The notes: generated by a model not told the origin, from the letters alone. A DNA stretch of 64,000 nucleotides from Hymenobacter chitinivorans DSM 11115 (GCF_002797555.1 NZ_PGFA01000001.1:2852001-2916000); one strand, 5' to 3'. Positions 24,877-34,208 are shown, counted from the first letter of the stretch. Translations and numbers: made by a program.

Positions 24877-25782
24877 ATGCCCTGCCTCGCCACTTCCGAA
24901 CGTTACACCCTGGACTTACCCGTCGGCCACCGCTTCCCCATTGCCAAGTACGAGCTGATTCGGGAGCAACTGCTCTGGCAAGGCATTGCCCCACCCCACG
25001 ATTTCTACGACCCGGGCCTGTGTGCCGAGGAAGACGTGCTACGGGTGCACACCATGGAATACTGGCACAAAGTGCGCGACCAGCAGCTTTCGGCCGCCGA
25101 GGTGCGTCGCCTGGGCTTGCCCCAGAGCGAGCGGCTGGTGCTCCGGTCGTTGAGTAGCTCGGCCGGCACGGTGCAGTCGGCGCGGCGGGCCCTGCGGGAT
25201 GGGGTGGCCCTGAACCTGGCCGGGGGTACCCACCACGCCTTTGCCGACCGGGGCGAAGGATTTTGCGTGCTCAACGACATTGCCATTGCCGCCGCCCATT
25301 TGCTCCATCACGGCCTCGCGCGGCAGGTGCTGGTCGTGGACCTGGACGTGCACCAGGGCGACGGCACGGCCAGCATTTTCCGCCACGAGCCCCGGGTGTT
25401 TACCTTCAGCATGCACGCCGGGGCCAATTATCCGCTGCGCAAGGAGCAGTCGGACCTGGACGTGGCCCTGCCCCTGGGCCTCGACGACGCGGGCTACCTG
25501 CGGCAGCTCACCGGCGTGCTGCCCAGCTTGGTAGACAGCGTGCAGCCCGACTTCATCTTTTTCCAGGCCGGCGTGGATGTGCTGGCCACCGACAAGCTCG
25601 GCAAGCTGGCCCTGACCAAGGCCGGCTGCCGCGCCCGGGACGAATTCGTATTGGGCCTCTGCCGGCAGCGCGGCCTGCCGGTGGCCGTGAGCATGGGCGG
25701 CGGCTACTCCGAGCGAATCGGCGACATCGTGGATGCGCACTGCAATACCTTTCGGGTGGCGTATGAGCTCTATGGTGAATAA
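24877..25782 (+). CDS. Histone-deacetylase-family zinc amidohydrolase
   Basis: This 301-residue enzyme belongs to the HDAC/acetylpolyamine amidohydrolase superfamily. The catalytic His pair is in [15 protein letters not shown] (His119, His120). Zinc ligands are in [11 protein letters not shown] (Asp155, Asp157, His159) with a further Asp in [17 protein letters not shown]. The glycine-rich loop is SMGGGYS. In bacteria these enzymes deacetylate polyamines, acetoin-type compounds or lysine side chains; the substrate here is open. It is a single gene with no clear operon partners. Confidence 0.93.
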   Translation: MPCLATSERYTLDLPVGHRFPIAKYELIREQLLWQGIAPPHDFYDPGLCAEEDVLRVHTMEYWHKVRDQQLSAAEVRRLGLPQSERLVLRSLSSSAGTVQSARRALRDGVALNLAGGTHHAFADRGEGFCVLNDIAIAAAHLLHHGLARQVLVVDLDVHQGDGTASIFRHEPRVFTFSMHAGANYPLRKEQSDLDVALPLGLDDAGYLRQLTGVLPSLVDSVQPDFIFFQAGVDVLATDKLGKLALTKAGCRARDEFVLGLCRQRGLPVAVSMGGGYSERIGDIVDAHCNTFRVAYELYGE

Positions 25783-25858
25783 GTGAAGTGGTGAATGGAG
25801 AAATTGATGGACTAGTGGGCAGCTGTACGGCGCCTGCCTTCCTGCTTACCTTTGCCTT

Positions 25859-26848
25859 ATGAACCTGCACAACCCCGCCACCGACCTTCCTGCCGCCAAC
25901 TCCCTGCCCGTCCGGGCCCCGGAGCCGGCCCCGGGTACGCCCGCCCAGCAGGCTTTTCGCCAAGCCATTCAGGATGTGGAAAACCTGCGGGAACGGCTAC
26001 GGGAGCTGGAAGAAGGCCAATCGGAAGCCCGGCGGCGGTACTGGCAGCAGGTCGGGCCGCTGGCCCAAACGGTGGTAGCGGCCCGGCGCGGCCTGTTTGC
26101 GCCTCTGGAAGAAGCTCTGCTCCTGCCCTACTTCAGCCGGGCCGAGTTGCGGCAGTTGGAGGAGCTGATTTTGCACAACGCCCAATCCCTGCACGAGCGG
26201 TTTGGGGAGGACGTCACCGACGTCTTTCAGCGCCACGCCCCCACGGCTAGTCCTCCGGCCGCAGAAGAGCCCACCACCGGCCCGCAGGCGGGGCCCACCA
26301 CCGACGCCCGAGCAGAGGCCGGCCCGACCAAGCGCAAAACCAAGGGCAAGAAGGCCCGGGAAGCCGAAAAAGCCGCCCAGGAAGAGCAGCAGAAGCTGCT
26401 GGGCAACACCAAGAACTTATACCGCCAGCTGGCCCGCGCCAACCACCCCGACCTGGAGCGGGACCCGCTGCTGGCCCAGGAAAAGACGGAGCGGATGCAG
26501 CGCATCACCCGGGCCTACGAGGCCAACGACCTCTACACGCTGCTGCAGCTGCTCTCGGAACACGCCCCGGGCCAGGCCGATGCCGAATCGGAAGACCTGC
26601 TGGCCCGCTACACCCAGGCCCTGCGCCAGCAGCAAGACGAGCTCAAGCAGCGCATGAACGAGCTCAAGTACGGCACCAGCAGCGCCTTTGCCGCCACGGG
26701 CAAAAAACAGGAAGCCGAGCTGCGCCAAGTCAAGCGCCACCTGCGAGCCGAAGCCGAGTACCTCCAGCGCGTCGAGCAACTCATCCAAGACCCCGAAAAC
26801 CTGCGCGACCTGCTCCGCCAGCTCGCCACCGAAGGAAACAGCATTTAA
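25859..26848 (+). CDS. Coiled-coil protein with J-domain-like segment
   Basis: This 329-residue protein is rich in Glu, Gln, Arg and Ala. An N-terminal coiled coil covers about 35-120. A Pro/Ala/Thr linker (about 126-160) leads to a Lys-rich segment and then NLYRQLARANHPDLERDPLL, which carries the HPD tripeptide of J domains. The following helix ERMQRITRAYEANDLYTLLQ fits J-domain helix III. A second coiled coil ends the protein. Such J-like proteins may recruit DnaK; that role is inferred. It is a single gene. Confidence 0.8.
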   Translation: MNLHNPATDLPAANSLPVRAPEPAPGTPAQQAFRQAIQDVENLRERLRELEEGQSEARRRYWQQVGPLAQTVVAARRGLFAPLEEALLLPYFSRAELRQLEELILHNAQSLHERFGEDVTDVFQRHAPTASPPAAEEPTTGPQAGPTTDARAEAGPTKRKTKGKKAREAEKAAQEEQQKLLGNTKNLYRQLARANHPDLERDPLLAQEKTERMQRITRAYEANDLYTLLQLLSEHAPGQADAESEDLLARYTQALRQQQDELKQRMNELKYGTSSAFAATGKKQEAELRQVKRHLRAEAEYLQRVEQLIQDPENLRDLLRQLATEGNSI

Positions 26849-27124
26849 TGTGCGAATGGTTAATGTGGTGGAATGTGGAGAATGTGCGGAATGAATACCC
26901 GTGTCCTTGCGAGGCCGAAATCCGAAGCACGTCGTCCGCTGAAATGTGCGGCGCCTTCTAGTGTAAAAAGCTTTTTCTCGTTGCTACGGGAAAGAGCTTT
27001 CTGGTAAAAGGGCGAGACGACCTGCGTAGCGGATGGGTGGCCGCACCTCGCTCGCCATGACCCATTCCCCACATTCTACCCATTCCCCACATTCTACACA
27101 TTCCCCACATTAAAAATTAGCCCA
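26849..27124. repeat. Intergenic inverted repeat built from AATGTGG units
   Basis: Copies of GAATGTGG/AATGTGCGG at 26849-26895 face CCCCACATTC/CCACATTCTAC copies at 27055-27113. The stretch between contains no ORF of note. Transcripts from either side could form a long imperfect hairpin. No further feature seen. Confidence 0.55.
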
Positions 27125-28003
27125 TTACCCTTCACCCAGGAACTCCACCACCTGCTGCAAAACCGTCGGGTCGCGCATGATGCGGTTGTGGCCCAGGCCC
27201 TGAGTAGGCCGAAAGTCGAGGCCGGGCCAGCTGCGGGCAATGGCCTCGGCCTCCTGGAAAGGAATGGTTTCATCGGCCCGGTCGTGGAGCAGCAGGGCCC
27301 GCTCGGCCGGCACCTGGTGGCCGACCTGGGTAAGGCTGTAGCTTTCGGCCGTGCGGCCGTGGCGGGCTTCGGCAAATTCCACCAGGCGCGCGGCGACCTT
27401 GGCCGGCAGCTGTAGCAACTCGGCAAAGCGCCCGAACACGGCCGGCGTGCTGCCCGGCACGCTGAGCAGCACCAGCCGCGGCAGCAATTGCCCACCATTG
27501 AAGTACACCGGCAGCCCCGCCGTGGCCGCCGCCCCAAACGAGTGAGCCACCACGCCCCAGATGGGCCCCACCGCGTCGGCCACCGCCTGAATGGCGGCCC
27601 CAAACAGGGGCAACGTGGTGCGCCGCCCCGAAGAGGCCCCGTGGGCGGGCCCGTCGAATGCCACGACCCGGTAGCCGGCGGCGGCTAGTCCCTGCGCCAG
27701 GGCGCCCCAGAAACTGGCCCGATGCTCCCAGCCGTGCACCAGCAGCACGGTGCAGGCCCCGGCCGGGTTCCACTCGTAGGCCACCAGCTGCCCCTGGCCA
27801 AAGGCCACCTCGAAGCGGCTTGCTTCAGCCAGGGCGGCGGCTTCCCAGGCCTTCACCGGCAGCCGGCGTGGCGTGGTAAACAGCCGCCAGGCTGATTGAA
27901 ACGCGGCCGTCGTGGATACGGCCGCCAACAGCCGAAACTTCAGGCGCAGCAGCTTCAGAGCCGGGGGTACCGGGGGCGGTGCGGACGTGGTAGCAGTAGT
28001 CAT
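27125..28003 (-). CDS. Alpha/beta hydrolase
   Basis: This cytoplasmic hydrolase of about 292 residues has an N-terminal hydrophobic/Pro-rich segment. The oxyanion region is TVLLVHGWEHRASFWGALAQ and the nucleophile elbow VVAHSFGAAA carries the catalytic Ser in GHSFG-like context (H-S-F-G). The Asp appears in LLLHDRADETIPF and the His in GLGHNRIMRDP. The ATG at 28003 is preferred; an upstream GTG at 28021 overlaps a -7-like GATATTTG. It lies 49 bp downstream of the XRE regulator gene and may share its operon. The substrate is unknown. Confidence 0.9.
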   Translation of the reverse strand: MTTATTSAPPPVPPALKLLRLKFRLLAAVSTTAAFQSAWRLFTTPRRLPVKAWEAAALAEASRFEVAFGQGQLVAYEWNPAGACTVLLVHGWEHRASFWGALAQGLAAAGYRVVAFDGPAHGASSGRRTTLPLFGAAIQAVADAVGPIWGVVAHSFGAAATAGLPVYFNGGQLLPRLVLLSVPGSTPAVFGRFAELLQLPAKVAARLVEFAEARHGRTAESYSLTQVGHQVPAERALLLHDRADETIPFQEAEAIARSWPGLDFRPTQGLGHNRIMRDPTVLQQVVEFLGEG

Positions 28004-28052
28004 GGCGGCAAATATCCGCACTTCCCGCCGACTCAGCGGCCGGCCGACGAGC

Positions 28053-28844
28053 TTAGTCTTCCTGCTCGCTGAGACGGGCCAGCAGCTCTTCCACTTGCCG
28101 CTCCAGCCGCGTCAGGCGCTCCTCCAGCGTGGACGGGGGCCGCAAATGGGTGGTAAATACGGCCTTCACTTCCCAGATTTCCAGGGCTTGGTCGAGGGCA
28201 AACTCCTCGGTGCCGTAGTCGGGATTGTCGGCCCGCAACCGTAGGTGGGTATCGGAAATTCGCTCGGCCAGGCGGCGCACCAGCAGCTTGCTCTGGGTCA
28301 CGAAGGCGTAAATGCGCTGCACCCGCAGGTTGGGCGCGGCCAGGTCCACGCGGCGGCACAGGATTACGTCCTGGTGGCGCAGGCCCTGCTGCTGGTGCTG
28401 CATTTCGGCCCCGACGATTTCAAAGGCGCGGGTGGCCGGCCCCAGGCTGTGCGGAAACGTGAGCGGGGGCAGCGCATCAAGAAAGGCCGCGTTGTGGTGC
28501 TGCACAATGTATTCGAGCAGGCGGCGGGCGGGCACGAAAGGCGTTACCGCGGCTTGCTGGTCGGCCAGGGCGGCGGGTTTGGCAGCCGGCACCGGCGCAG
28601 CCTCCTTCTGGTAAATATCGAAGTGGTAGAGCTCGTTTACGGTCAGTTCTTTCGTAAGTAGCAAGTCTACCGATAAGCCAAAATGCTGAGCAATCTGAAT
28701 CAGCGTCTCCATTTTGGGCTCGGAGCGGCCTTCTTCATAAGCACCCACACTGGGCCGGGCCAGGCCAAATAATTCCGCAAAAGCCGCCTGACTCAGCTTT
28801 TTAACCGTTCTGATCTTGCGAATGTTCTTACCAACGTAGGACAT
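28053..28844 (-). CDS. XRE-family regulator with S24-like C-terminal part
   Basis: This 263-residue DNA-binding protein has an N-terminal helix-turn-helix (IRTVKKLSQAAFAELFGLAR then PSVGAYEEGRSEPKMETLIQ). The middle and C-terminal parts (ILCRRVDLAAP, RIYAFVTQSKLLVRRL) resemble the sensory portion of LexA/CI-like peptidase-fold regulators common in Bacteroidota. No catalytic Ser-Lys dyad is obvious. A C-terminal coiled coil ends the protein. It is divergent from the PspA operon (29045) and upstream of a hydrolase. It may control both, possibly through the GCTCAA palindrome at 28864-28878. Confidence 0.88.
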   Translation of the reverse strand: MSYVGKNIRKIRTVKKLSQAAFAELFGLARPSVGAYEEGRSEPKMETLIQIAQHFGLSVDLLLTKELTVNELYHFDIYQKEAAPVPAAKPAALADQQAAVTPFVPARRLLEYIVQHHNAAFLDALPPLTFPHSLGPATRAFEIVGAEMQHQQQGLRHQDVILCRRVDLAAPNLRVQRIYAFVTQSKLLVRRLAERISDTHLRLRADNPDYGTEEFALDQALEIWEVKAVFTTHLRPPSTLEERLTRLERQVEELLARLSEQED

Positions 28845-28863
28845 AGCAGGGGAAAAATATTTC

Positions 28864-28878
28864 GCTCAAAGCTTGAGC
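28864..28878. promoter_or_regulatory. Candidate operator between XRE gene and Psp operon
   Basis: GCTCAA-agc-TTGAGC is an inverted repeat with 6-bp arms, 20 bp upstream of the XRE start. A related CTTTGAGTACTC lies just downstream. It fits an autoregulatory XRE operator in a divergent promoter region. Confidence 0.4.
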
Positions 28879-29044
28879 ACATCTAAAACTTTGAGTACTC
28901 TTGCACCGTAAAGCTACCACATAACCCAGAACCTGGTTGCTAAGCCCGCTATTTTTTTGAGCCATTAGCTAAAATCCGCCCCCCTGCTCATACTCTATCC
29001 AGCTTTTGCTACTTTCTGCTTATTCTTCCACTTCATTGCTTTAT

Positions 29045-29443
29045 ATGGCCGACGCCTACTTCACCAAAATTCACCGCTACTTACTGGAGCTCGGCTTCGC
29101 CGTTCACCACCAGGACCCGGCCACCAACATTCTGGTCGTGAGCCGGCCCGAACTGGGCATTGAGCACCTGGTGCTGGGCTGCGGTGAGCCCCTGCTGATT
29201 CTGGAGCAACACCTGCTGGATTTGCCTGGCCCGAGCTGCGAGGTGTACCAGCGCCTGCTCCAGAAAAACCGCGACATCATTCACGGCGCCTTCGTGCTCG
29301 ACGACTCGGGCCGCAAGGTCATTTTCCGCGATACGCTGCAGCTCGAATACCTCGACCTGCCCGAGCTGGAAGCGGTATTCAACTCCCTAGCCCTGCTGCT
29401 AAGCGAATTCAGCGACGAGCTGATTGCCTTTTCGAAAGCCTAA
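29045..29443 (+). CDS. CesT/YbjN-like small protein, first gene of the Psp operon
   Basis: This 132-residue protein begins MADAYFTKIHRYLLELGFAV. Alternating hydrophobic strands (ILVVSRPELGIEHLVLGCGE) and a C-terminal helical part (LPELEAVFNSLALLLSEFSD) resemble the type III chaperone/YbjN fold. In the known PspA neighbourhoods of proteobacteria this slot is held by YjfI (DUF2170), of which this may be a relative. The ATG at 29045 is preferred over an earlier one at 29006, which adds a non-conserved stretch. Only 20 bp separate it from pspA, so it is co-transcribed and probably binds PspA or the membrane complex; that is inferred. Confidence 0.78.
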   Translation: MADAYFTKIHRYLLELGFAVHHQDPATNILVVSRPELGIEHLVLGCGEPLLILEQHLLDLPGPSCEVYQRLLQKNRDIIHGAFVLDDSGRKVIFRDTLQLEYLDLPELEAVFNSLALLLSEFSDELIAFSKA

Positions 29444-29463
29444 ACCCCGTAGTCCAACCCGCC

Positions 29464-30180
29464 ATGAACATTTTCAGCCGCCTCTTCAAAATCGGGCAGT
29501 CGGAAGCCCATTCCGCCGTCGACCAACTGGAAGATCCTATCAAAATGACCGAGCAGGGCCTGCGCGACCTGCGCCAGGACCTCGACAAAAGCCTGCACGC
29601 CCTGGCCGAAGTGAAGGCTATGGTTATCCGGGCCCGCAACGAGGGGGCCGATTTCCGCGCCAAGGCCCTGGACTACGAAAACAAGGCCGTGCTCCTGCTC
29701 CAGCGGGCCCACAAGGGTGATTTGCCCACGGCCGAGGCCGACCGGCTGGCCGGCGAAGCCCTGCTGAAAAAAGCCGAAAACGAGGCCCACGCCACCCGCG
29801 CGGCCGCCGATCAGGAGAAGCTTGCCGCCTCGGCCACCCAGCTCGACCAGAACGTGCAGCAGCTCAAGCAAACCATCAGTCAGTGGGAAAACGAGCTCAA
29901 AACGCTCAAGGCCCGCGTCACGGTGAGCACCGCCACGAAGACCATCAACCAGCAGCTGGCCCAGATTGACTCCTCGGGCACGGTGAGCTTGCTCGAGCGG
30001 ATGAAGGAGCGCGTGGCCGCCGAGGAAGCCCTGGCCGAATCCTACGGACAGATTGCCCAGCAAAACCGCTCCGTCGACCAGGAAATCGACAAGGCCCTGC
30101 AGCAGAGCAGCACCGGGCAGGTCGCCACCGACCTGCAGGCTCTCAAGGACAAGCTGGGACTCAATTCGCCGCCGCAGTAA
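29464..30180 (+). CDS. PspA/IM30/Vipp1-family membrane-stress protein
   Basis: This 238-residue ESCRT-III-like coiled-coil protein binds stressed membranes and forms oligomeric rings or rods. It starts with an amphipathic helix (MNIFSRLFKIGQSEAHSAVD), followed by the family signature DPIKMTEQGLRDLRQDLDKS and a long Ala/Glu/Lys coiled coil, and ends with a Gln-rich tail. The length is normal for the YjfJ subfamily. It is the second gene of the cassette. The downstream YqiJ-like, flotillin and AAA ATPase genes point to a membrane-remodelling complex. Confidence 0.94.
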   Translation: MNIFSRLFKIGQSEAHSAVDQLEDPIKMTEQGLRDLRQDLDKSLHALAEVKAMVIRARNEGADFRAKALDYENKAVLLLQRAHKGDLPTAEADRLAGEALLKKAENEAHATRAAADQEKLAASATQLDQNVQQLKQTISQWENELKTLKARVTVSTATKTINQQLAQIDSSGTVSLLERMKERVAAEEALAESYGQIAQQNRSVDQEIDKALQQSSTGQVATDLQALKDKLGLNSPPQ

Positions 30181-30269
30181 CCCCGGCCCGCTGGCCCGGC
30201 CCCCGCTGGGACTTCGGGGTGGCGGGTTGACCCGCGCAGCATTTTTCCTACCTTTAAGCTGCCCTCCCT

Positions 30270-30908
30270 ATGCCGATGACCGAATTAGCCCAAGCCGCCG
30301 TTTTACCGCCAAATTTGCTGGCAACGGGGTTGCTGATTTTCGTGCTGCTCTACTGGCTCACGGTTATTCTGGGCCTGCTCGACTTTAAAACCCTGGATTT
30401 GCACGTTGAGGGCGGCCACGACGTGCCCCACGATGCCGCCCTGAGCGTGAGCTGGCTCAATCACGCCCTGGCGTTTTTCAACCTGGGCCGGGTACCGCTG
30501 ATGGTGTTTCTGAGTTTTGTGGCTCTGCCCCTTTGGGCCGGCAGCATTCTGCTCAACTATTACGCCCACAACACTTCCTGGCTGCTGGGCCTGGCGTTTT
30601 TGCTGCCGCTGCTGGTGGGCAGCCTGCTCGTGGCCAAAGTGCTAACCACGCCGTTTGTGCGGCTCTTTGCTACCTTGGAACAAGACCAGGCCGGCGCTAC
30701 CAATCCCATTGGCAAGGTTTGCACGGTGCTGCTGCCGGCCTCGCAACACCACCTGGGCCAAGCCGTGGTCCGAACCAACGGCGACACGCTGATGCTCAAC
30801 GTGAAAGTGGCCTCCGACGCCGAGCTGCTTAAGGGCGACACCGCCCTGGTTATCGACTACAGCGCAACCGGCCGCTGCTACCTTATCGAACCCTACGACT
30901 CCCATTAA
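30270..30908 (+). CDS. YqiJ-like inner-membrane protein with OB-fold (NfeD-type)
   Basis: This 212-residue protein has an N-terminal membrane helix (LLIFVLLYWLTVILGLL), a middle hydrophobic segment at about 70-125 (LLGLAFLLPLLVGSLLVAKV) and a C-terminal soluble OB fold (GKVCTVLLPASQHHLGQAVV). This is the plan of E. coli YqiJ, the NfeD-like partner of the YqiK flotillin. Here the flotillin gene is two genes downstream. It probably anchors or regulates the flotillin at the inner membrane. Confidence 0.85.
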   Translation: MPMTELAQAAVLPPNLLATGLLIFVLLYWLTVILGLLDFKTLDLHVEGGHDVPHDAALSVSWLNHALAFFNLGRVPLMVFLSFVALPLWAGSILLNYYAHNTSWLLGLAFLLPLLVGSLLVAKVLTTPFVRLFATLEQDQAGATNPIGKVCTVLLPASQHHLGQAVVRTNGDTLMLNVKVASDAELLKGDTALVIDYSATGRCYLIEPYDSH

Positions 30909-30944
30909 CCCGGCATTCTTATCCTAACCGCTACCGTCCCTAGT

Positions 30945-31349
30945 ATGACTACCCGTGTATTTCCCGCCAAAATTAGCTGGTGGCTTTTCGGCCCCATCCT
31001 GGCGCTGCTGCTCGGCAACGCGGCCTACGCTGTGCTGGCCGGCGAGTGGCTGAAAGCCCTGATTCCGTTGAGTGCCGGGGCGTTTGTCGCCTTTCTGCTG
31101 CTGAGCACGCGCTACACGCTCACCGACGCCGAGCTGCACGTGACGGCAGGGCCGTTTGCCTGGCGAGTACCGGTGCAGAGCATTACCCGAATCCGGCCCA
31201 CGCACAACCCGCTCAGCTCCCCGGCGCCCTCGCTCGACCGACTCGAAATCAGTTATCATACCTTTAACAAGCTCCTGATTTCGCCCCGCGACAAAGCTGC
31301 TTTCGTAGCGGCCCTGCAACAGCTCAACCCGGCAATTGTGCTGGAATAA
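30945..31349 (+). CDS. Membrane protein with bacterial PH-like domain
   Basis: This 134-residue protein has two N-terminal membrane helices (WWLFGPILALLLGNAAYAVL and LIPLSAGAFVAFLLL) followed by a PH-like domain of bPH_6 type. That domain shows RYTLTDAELHVTAGPFAWRV, then IRPTHNPLSSPAPSLDRLEI and ends LLISPRDKAAFVAALQQLNP. These proteins expose the PH-like fold to the cytoplasm. Its place between the YqiJ-like gene and the flotillin gene, 36 bp after the former, makes it a likely accessory of the same membrane complex. Confidence 0.85.
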   Translation: MTTRVFPAKISWWLFGPILALLLGNAAYAVLAGEWLKALIPLSAGAFVAFLLLSTRYTLTDAELHVTAGPFAWRVPVQSITRIRPTHNPLSSPAPSLDRLEISYHTFNKLLISPRDKAAFVAALQQLNPAIVLE

Positions 31350-31439
31350 TTTCGCCGGCCACGTTGCTGCGCCGCCTACCCCAAACCCGTCTTTCGTTTT
31401 TCAACTCCTTCATTTGCCCGTACTTCTATTCCCCTTTTT

Positions 31440-33608
31440 ATGATTGGTCAACTCTCTTTCGCCGTGCTGGTAGTGCTTGGGGTTTTGCTGCTGGGCATCA
31501 TCGCCATTGTGGTGCGCATGTACCAAAAGGCCGTACAGGGCGAGGCCCTGGTGCGCACCGGTCTGGGCGACACGAAAGTCTCGTTCAGCGGTATTTTCGT
31601 GATTCCGGTGCTGCACAAACTCGAGGTGATGGACATCACCCTCAAAAACATGGTCATTGCCCGGGCTGGCTCCGAGGGCCTGGTCTGCAAAGACAACCTG
31701 CGGGCCGACGTAAAAGTCAACTTCTTCGTGCGCGTCAACAAAACCCACGACGACGTGGTGCAGGTGGCCCAGAGCATTGGCTGCCGCCGCGCCTCCGACC
31801 CCACGGCTCTGGAAAACCTGTTCGACGCCAAGTTCTCGGAAGCCCTGAAAACGGTGGGCAAGCAGTTCGACTTTATTGAGCTCTACAACTCGCGGGAGCA
31901 GTTTAAGCAGGAAATCCTGCGCATCATCGGCACCGATTTGAACGGCTACGTACTCGACGACTGCGCCATCGACTACCTGGAGCAAACCCCGCTGACGGCC
32001 CTCAACCAGGACAACATTCTGGATGCCGAAGGTATCAAGAAGATTGTGGCCCTGACTTCGGAGCAGAAGATTCAGGCCAACTCCATTGCCCGCGAGATGC
32101 AGAAAACCATCAAGAAGCAGGACGTGGAAGCCCAGGAAACCATTCTGCAGCTCGATAAGCAGCTGGTGGAAAATCAGGAAAAGCAGAAGCGCGAAATTGC
32201 CAACATCAAGGCCCGCGAGCTGGCCGAAACCGAGAAGGTGCAGCAGGAAGAGAAGCTCAAATCTGAAAAAGCCCGCATTGCGACGGAAGAGGAAGTTGGC
32301 ATTGCCCAGCAAAACCGCGACCGGCAGGTGCTGGTAGCCGAGCGCAACAAGCAGCGCACCGACGCGGTGGAAACCGAGCGGGTAGCCCAGGCCAAAGCCC
32401 TGGAAGCCAACGAGCGGGAGCGGATTGTGGCCCTGGCCCAGATTGAGAAGGAAAAGGCCCTGGAAGAAGAGAAAAAGAACATCCAGACCATTATCCGGGA
32501 GCGAATCGTGGTGGAAAAAGCCACGGTGCAGGAGGAGGAGAAAATCAAGGACACCCGCGCCCAGGCCCAGGCCGAGCGCGAAAAGCTGGTGGCCCTCACC
32601 GCCGCCCAGCAGCAGAACGACACGGCCACCATCAACTTCGTGGGCAACGCTGAAATGGAGAAGCAGGGGGCCGAATTCCGCGCCAAGCAGGCCCTGATTG
32701 ACGCCGAAGCCGAAAAAGCCGCCGCCGAGTTCAAGGGTCAGGCCATCCGGATTCTGGCCGAAGCCGAAGCCAGCAAGGCCACGGCCGTGGGCCTGGCCGA
32801 GGCCCAGGTGATGCAGGCCAAGGCCACCGCCCGCCAGAAGGAAGGCGAAACCCAGGCTACCGTATTGCAGCTTACCGCCACGGCCGAAGCCCAGGCCATT
32901 CAGGCCAAAGCCGGGGCCCAGGCCGAAGCCGACGAGAAGCTGGGCCTGGTAGCGGCCAAAATCAACCGCGAAAAAGGCCTGGCCGACGCCGACATCATCC
33001 AGGCCCGCGCCGACGCCGACCAGAAGAAGGGCCTGGCCGAAGCCGCCGTATCGGAGCAGAAGTTTGCGGTGGAAGCCAAGGGCATCGAAGCCAAGGCCGA
33101 CGCCATGAAAAAGCTCGACGGGGTGGGCAAAGACCACGAGGAGTTCAAGCTGCGCCTCGACAAGGACAAGTCGGTGGAGCTGGCCCAGATCAACATTCAG
33201 AAGGACATTGCCGCCTCCCAGGCCGAGGTGATTGGCGAGGCCCTCAAAGCTGCCAAAATCGACATTGTGGGCGGCGAAACCATGTTCTTCGACCAAATTA
33301 TCGGCTCAATTACCAAGGGCAAGATGGTGGACCGGACCGTGCACAACAGCGAAGTGCTGGGCACCGTGAAAGACGCCTTCTTCTCGCTGGACGGCGGCGG
33401 CGACTTCAAAACCAACCTGCGCCGCTTCGTGGACCAGTTCGGTTTCTCGGCCGAGGAAGTAAAGAACCTGAGCGTGTCGGCCCTGCTGCTGAAGATGATG
33501 AACAAAGCCGGCGACGACGCCACGCGCAACACCATCACGGAGCTGGCCAGCACGGCCGTGGCCCTGGGTATTGGCGACAAGCCGGCCAAGATGCTGGAGC
33601 TGAAGTAA
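31440..33608 (+). CDS. Flotillin-family protein, YqiK type
   Basis: This 722-residue scaffold has an N-terminal membrane hairpin or helix (LSFAVLVVLGVLLLGIIAIVV). A Band-7/SPFH domain covers about 30-200 (VIPVLHKLEVMDITLKNMVI; NLRADVKVNFFVRVNKTHDD). A very long Glu/Ala/Lys-rich coiled coil runs from about 215 to 590 and includes repeated AEAxA motifs. The C-terminal part (IDIVGGETMFFDQIIGSITK) is conserved in YqiK-type flotillins. Flotillins form cage-like oligomers that organise membrane microdomains. With PspA, YqiJ-like and AAA ATPase genes nearby, it likely acts in membrane stress. Confidence 0.94.
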   Translation: MIGQLSFAVLVVLGVLLLGIIAIVVRMYQKAVQGEALVRTGLGDTKVSFSGIFVIPVLHKLEVMDITLKNMVIARAGSEGLVCKDNLRADVKVNFFVRVNKTHDDVVQVAQSIGCRRASDPTALENLFDAKFSEALKTVGKQFDFIELYNSREQFKQEILRIIGTDLNGYVLDDCAIDYLEQTPLTALNQDNILDAEGIKKIVALTSEQKIQANSIAREMQKTIKKQDVEAQETILQLDKQLVENQEKQKREIANIKARELAETEKVQQEEKLKSEKARIATEEEVGIAQQNRDRQVLVAERNKQRTDAVETERVAQAKALEANERERIVALAQIEKEKALEEEKKNIQTIIRERIVVEKATVQEEEKIKDTRAQAQAEREKLVALTAAQQQNDTATINFVGNAEMEKQGAEFRAKQALIDAEAEKAAAEFKGQAIRILAEAEASKATAVGLAEAQVMQAKATARQKEGETQATVLQLTATAEAQAIQAKAGAQAEADEKLGLVAAKINREKGLADADIIQARADADQKKGLAEAAVSEQKFAVEAKGIEAKADAMKKLDGVGKDHEEFKLRLDKDKSVELAQINIQKDIAASQAEVIGEALKAAKIDIVGGETMFFDQIIGSITKGKMVDRTVHNSEVLGTVKDAFFSLDGGGDFKTNLRRFVDQFGFSAEEVKNLSVSALLLKMMNKAGDDATRNTITELASTAVALGIGDKPAKMLELK

Positions 33609-33630
33609 GGAAAATAGACCTCTCTTAAAC

Positions 33631-33822
33631 TAGCGCTAAAAACTAGCTCCCCTCCTCAGATGACTCGGCGCATAAAGCCGACCGGGGTTGGGGTGGTTGA
33701 AACACCAGAACAACTACTAGAGCTAGATTCTAAAACCTGTTCAACGATCAGTCAACCACCCCTAGCCCCGGTCGGCTTTATGCGCCGAGTCATCTGAGGA
33801 GGGGAACTAGTTTTTAGCGCTA
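33631..33822. repeat. Fold-back palindromic element, copy 2
   Basis: The left arm 33631-33700 starts TAGCGCTAAAAACTAGCTCC and the right arm 33752-33822 ends GAACTAGTTTTTAGCGCTA. The CTAGCTCCCCTCCTCAG terminus and the GGGGTGGTTGA segment match copy 1 at 1411-1551. This copy carries an extra roughly 26 bp in both arms (GACTCGGCGCATAAAGCCGA), so the insertion was mirrored. It lies between the flotillin gene and the next gene. Confidence 0.85.
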
Positions 33823-33833
33823 GCCACCTATCC

Positions 33834-34208
33834 ATGCAAACACCCGATTCTACCAACCAGCCCACTACAACCCGGCAAGTAATCAGCATCGTCCTTGGGC
33901 TGGTTCTCGGTATTGCCTTCTTTGCGGGGGTCGTCTACTTTATCAAAGCGGACAGGGACAAAACGCGGGCGTTGATTCTGAAAAACCCGGGGTACGCTAC
34001 GGGCATCATCACCCGCAGAAGAACCTATAAGGGCAGGCGTGTAACCGTGCAGTACACCGTGGCCGGCGCAGAGTATTCTCTCAGAGCCAGGGTAACCAGA
34101 AACTTTCTGCGCACCCACCAAAAAGGCGACACCACCGCCGTCATCTATTCTAAAGCCGATCCATCCAGCGCTATTCTGAAGGCCAAGCTGCGGCCTTCGA
34201 CCAACTAA
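33834..34208 (+). CDS. Small single-helix membrane protein (DUF3592-like)
   Basis: This 124-residue protein has a membrane helix (ISIVLGLVLGIAFFAGVVYF) and a soluble beta-rich part (KNPGYATGIITRRRTYKGRR, then VTVQYTVAGAEYSLRARV, ending GDTTAVIYSKADPSSAIL). The pattern, with a strand pair followed by a YxxxxP-type segment, is that of DUF3592 proteins. Two similar proteins occur at 43429 and 60668. Function unknown. It lies between the flotillin and ATPase genes. Confidence 0.75.
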   Translation: MQTPDSTNQPTTTRQVISIVLGLVLGIAFFAGVVYFIKADRDKTRALILKNPGYATGIITRRRTYKGRRVTVQYTVAGAEYSLRARVTRNFLRTHQKGDTTAVIYSKADPSSAILKAKLRPSTN

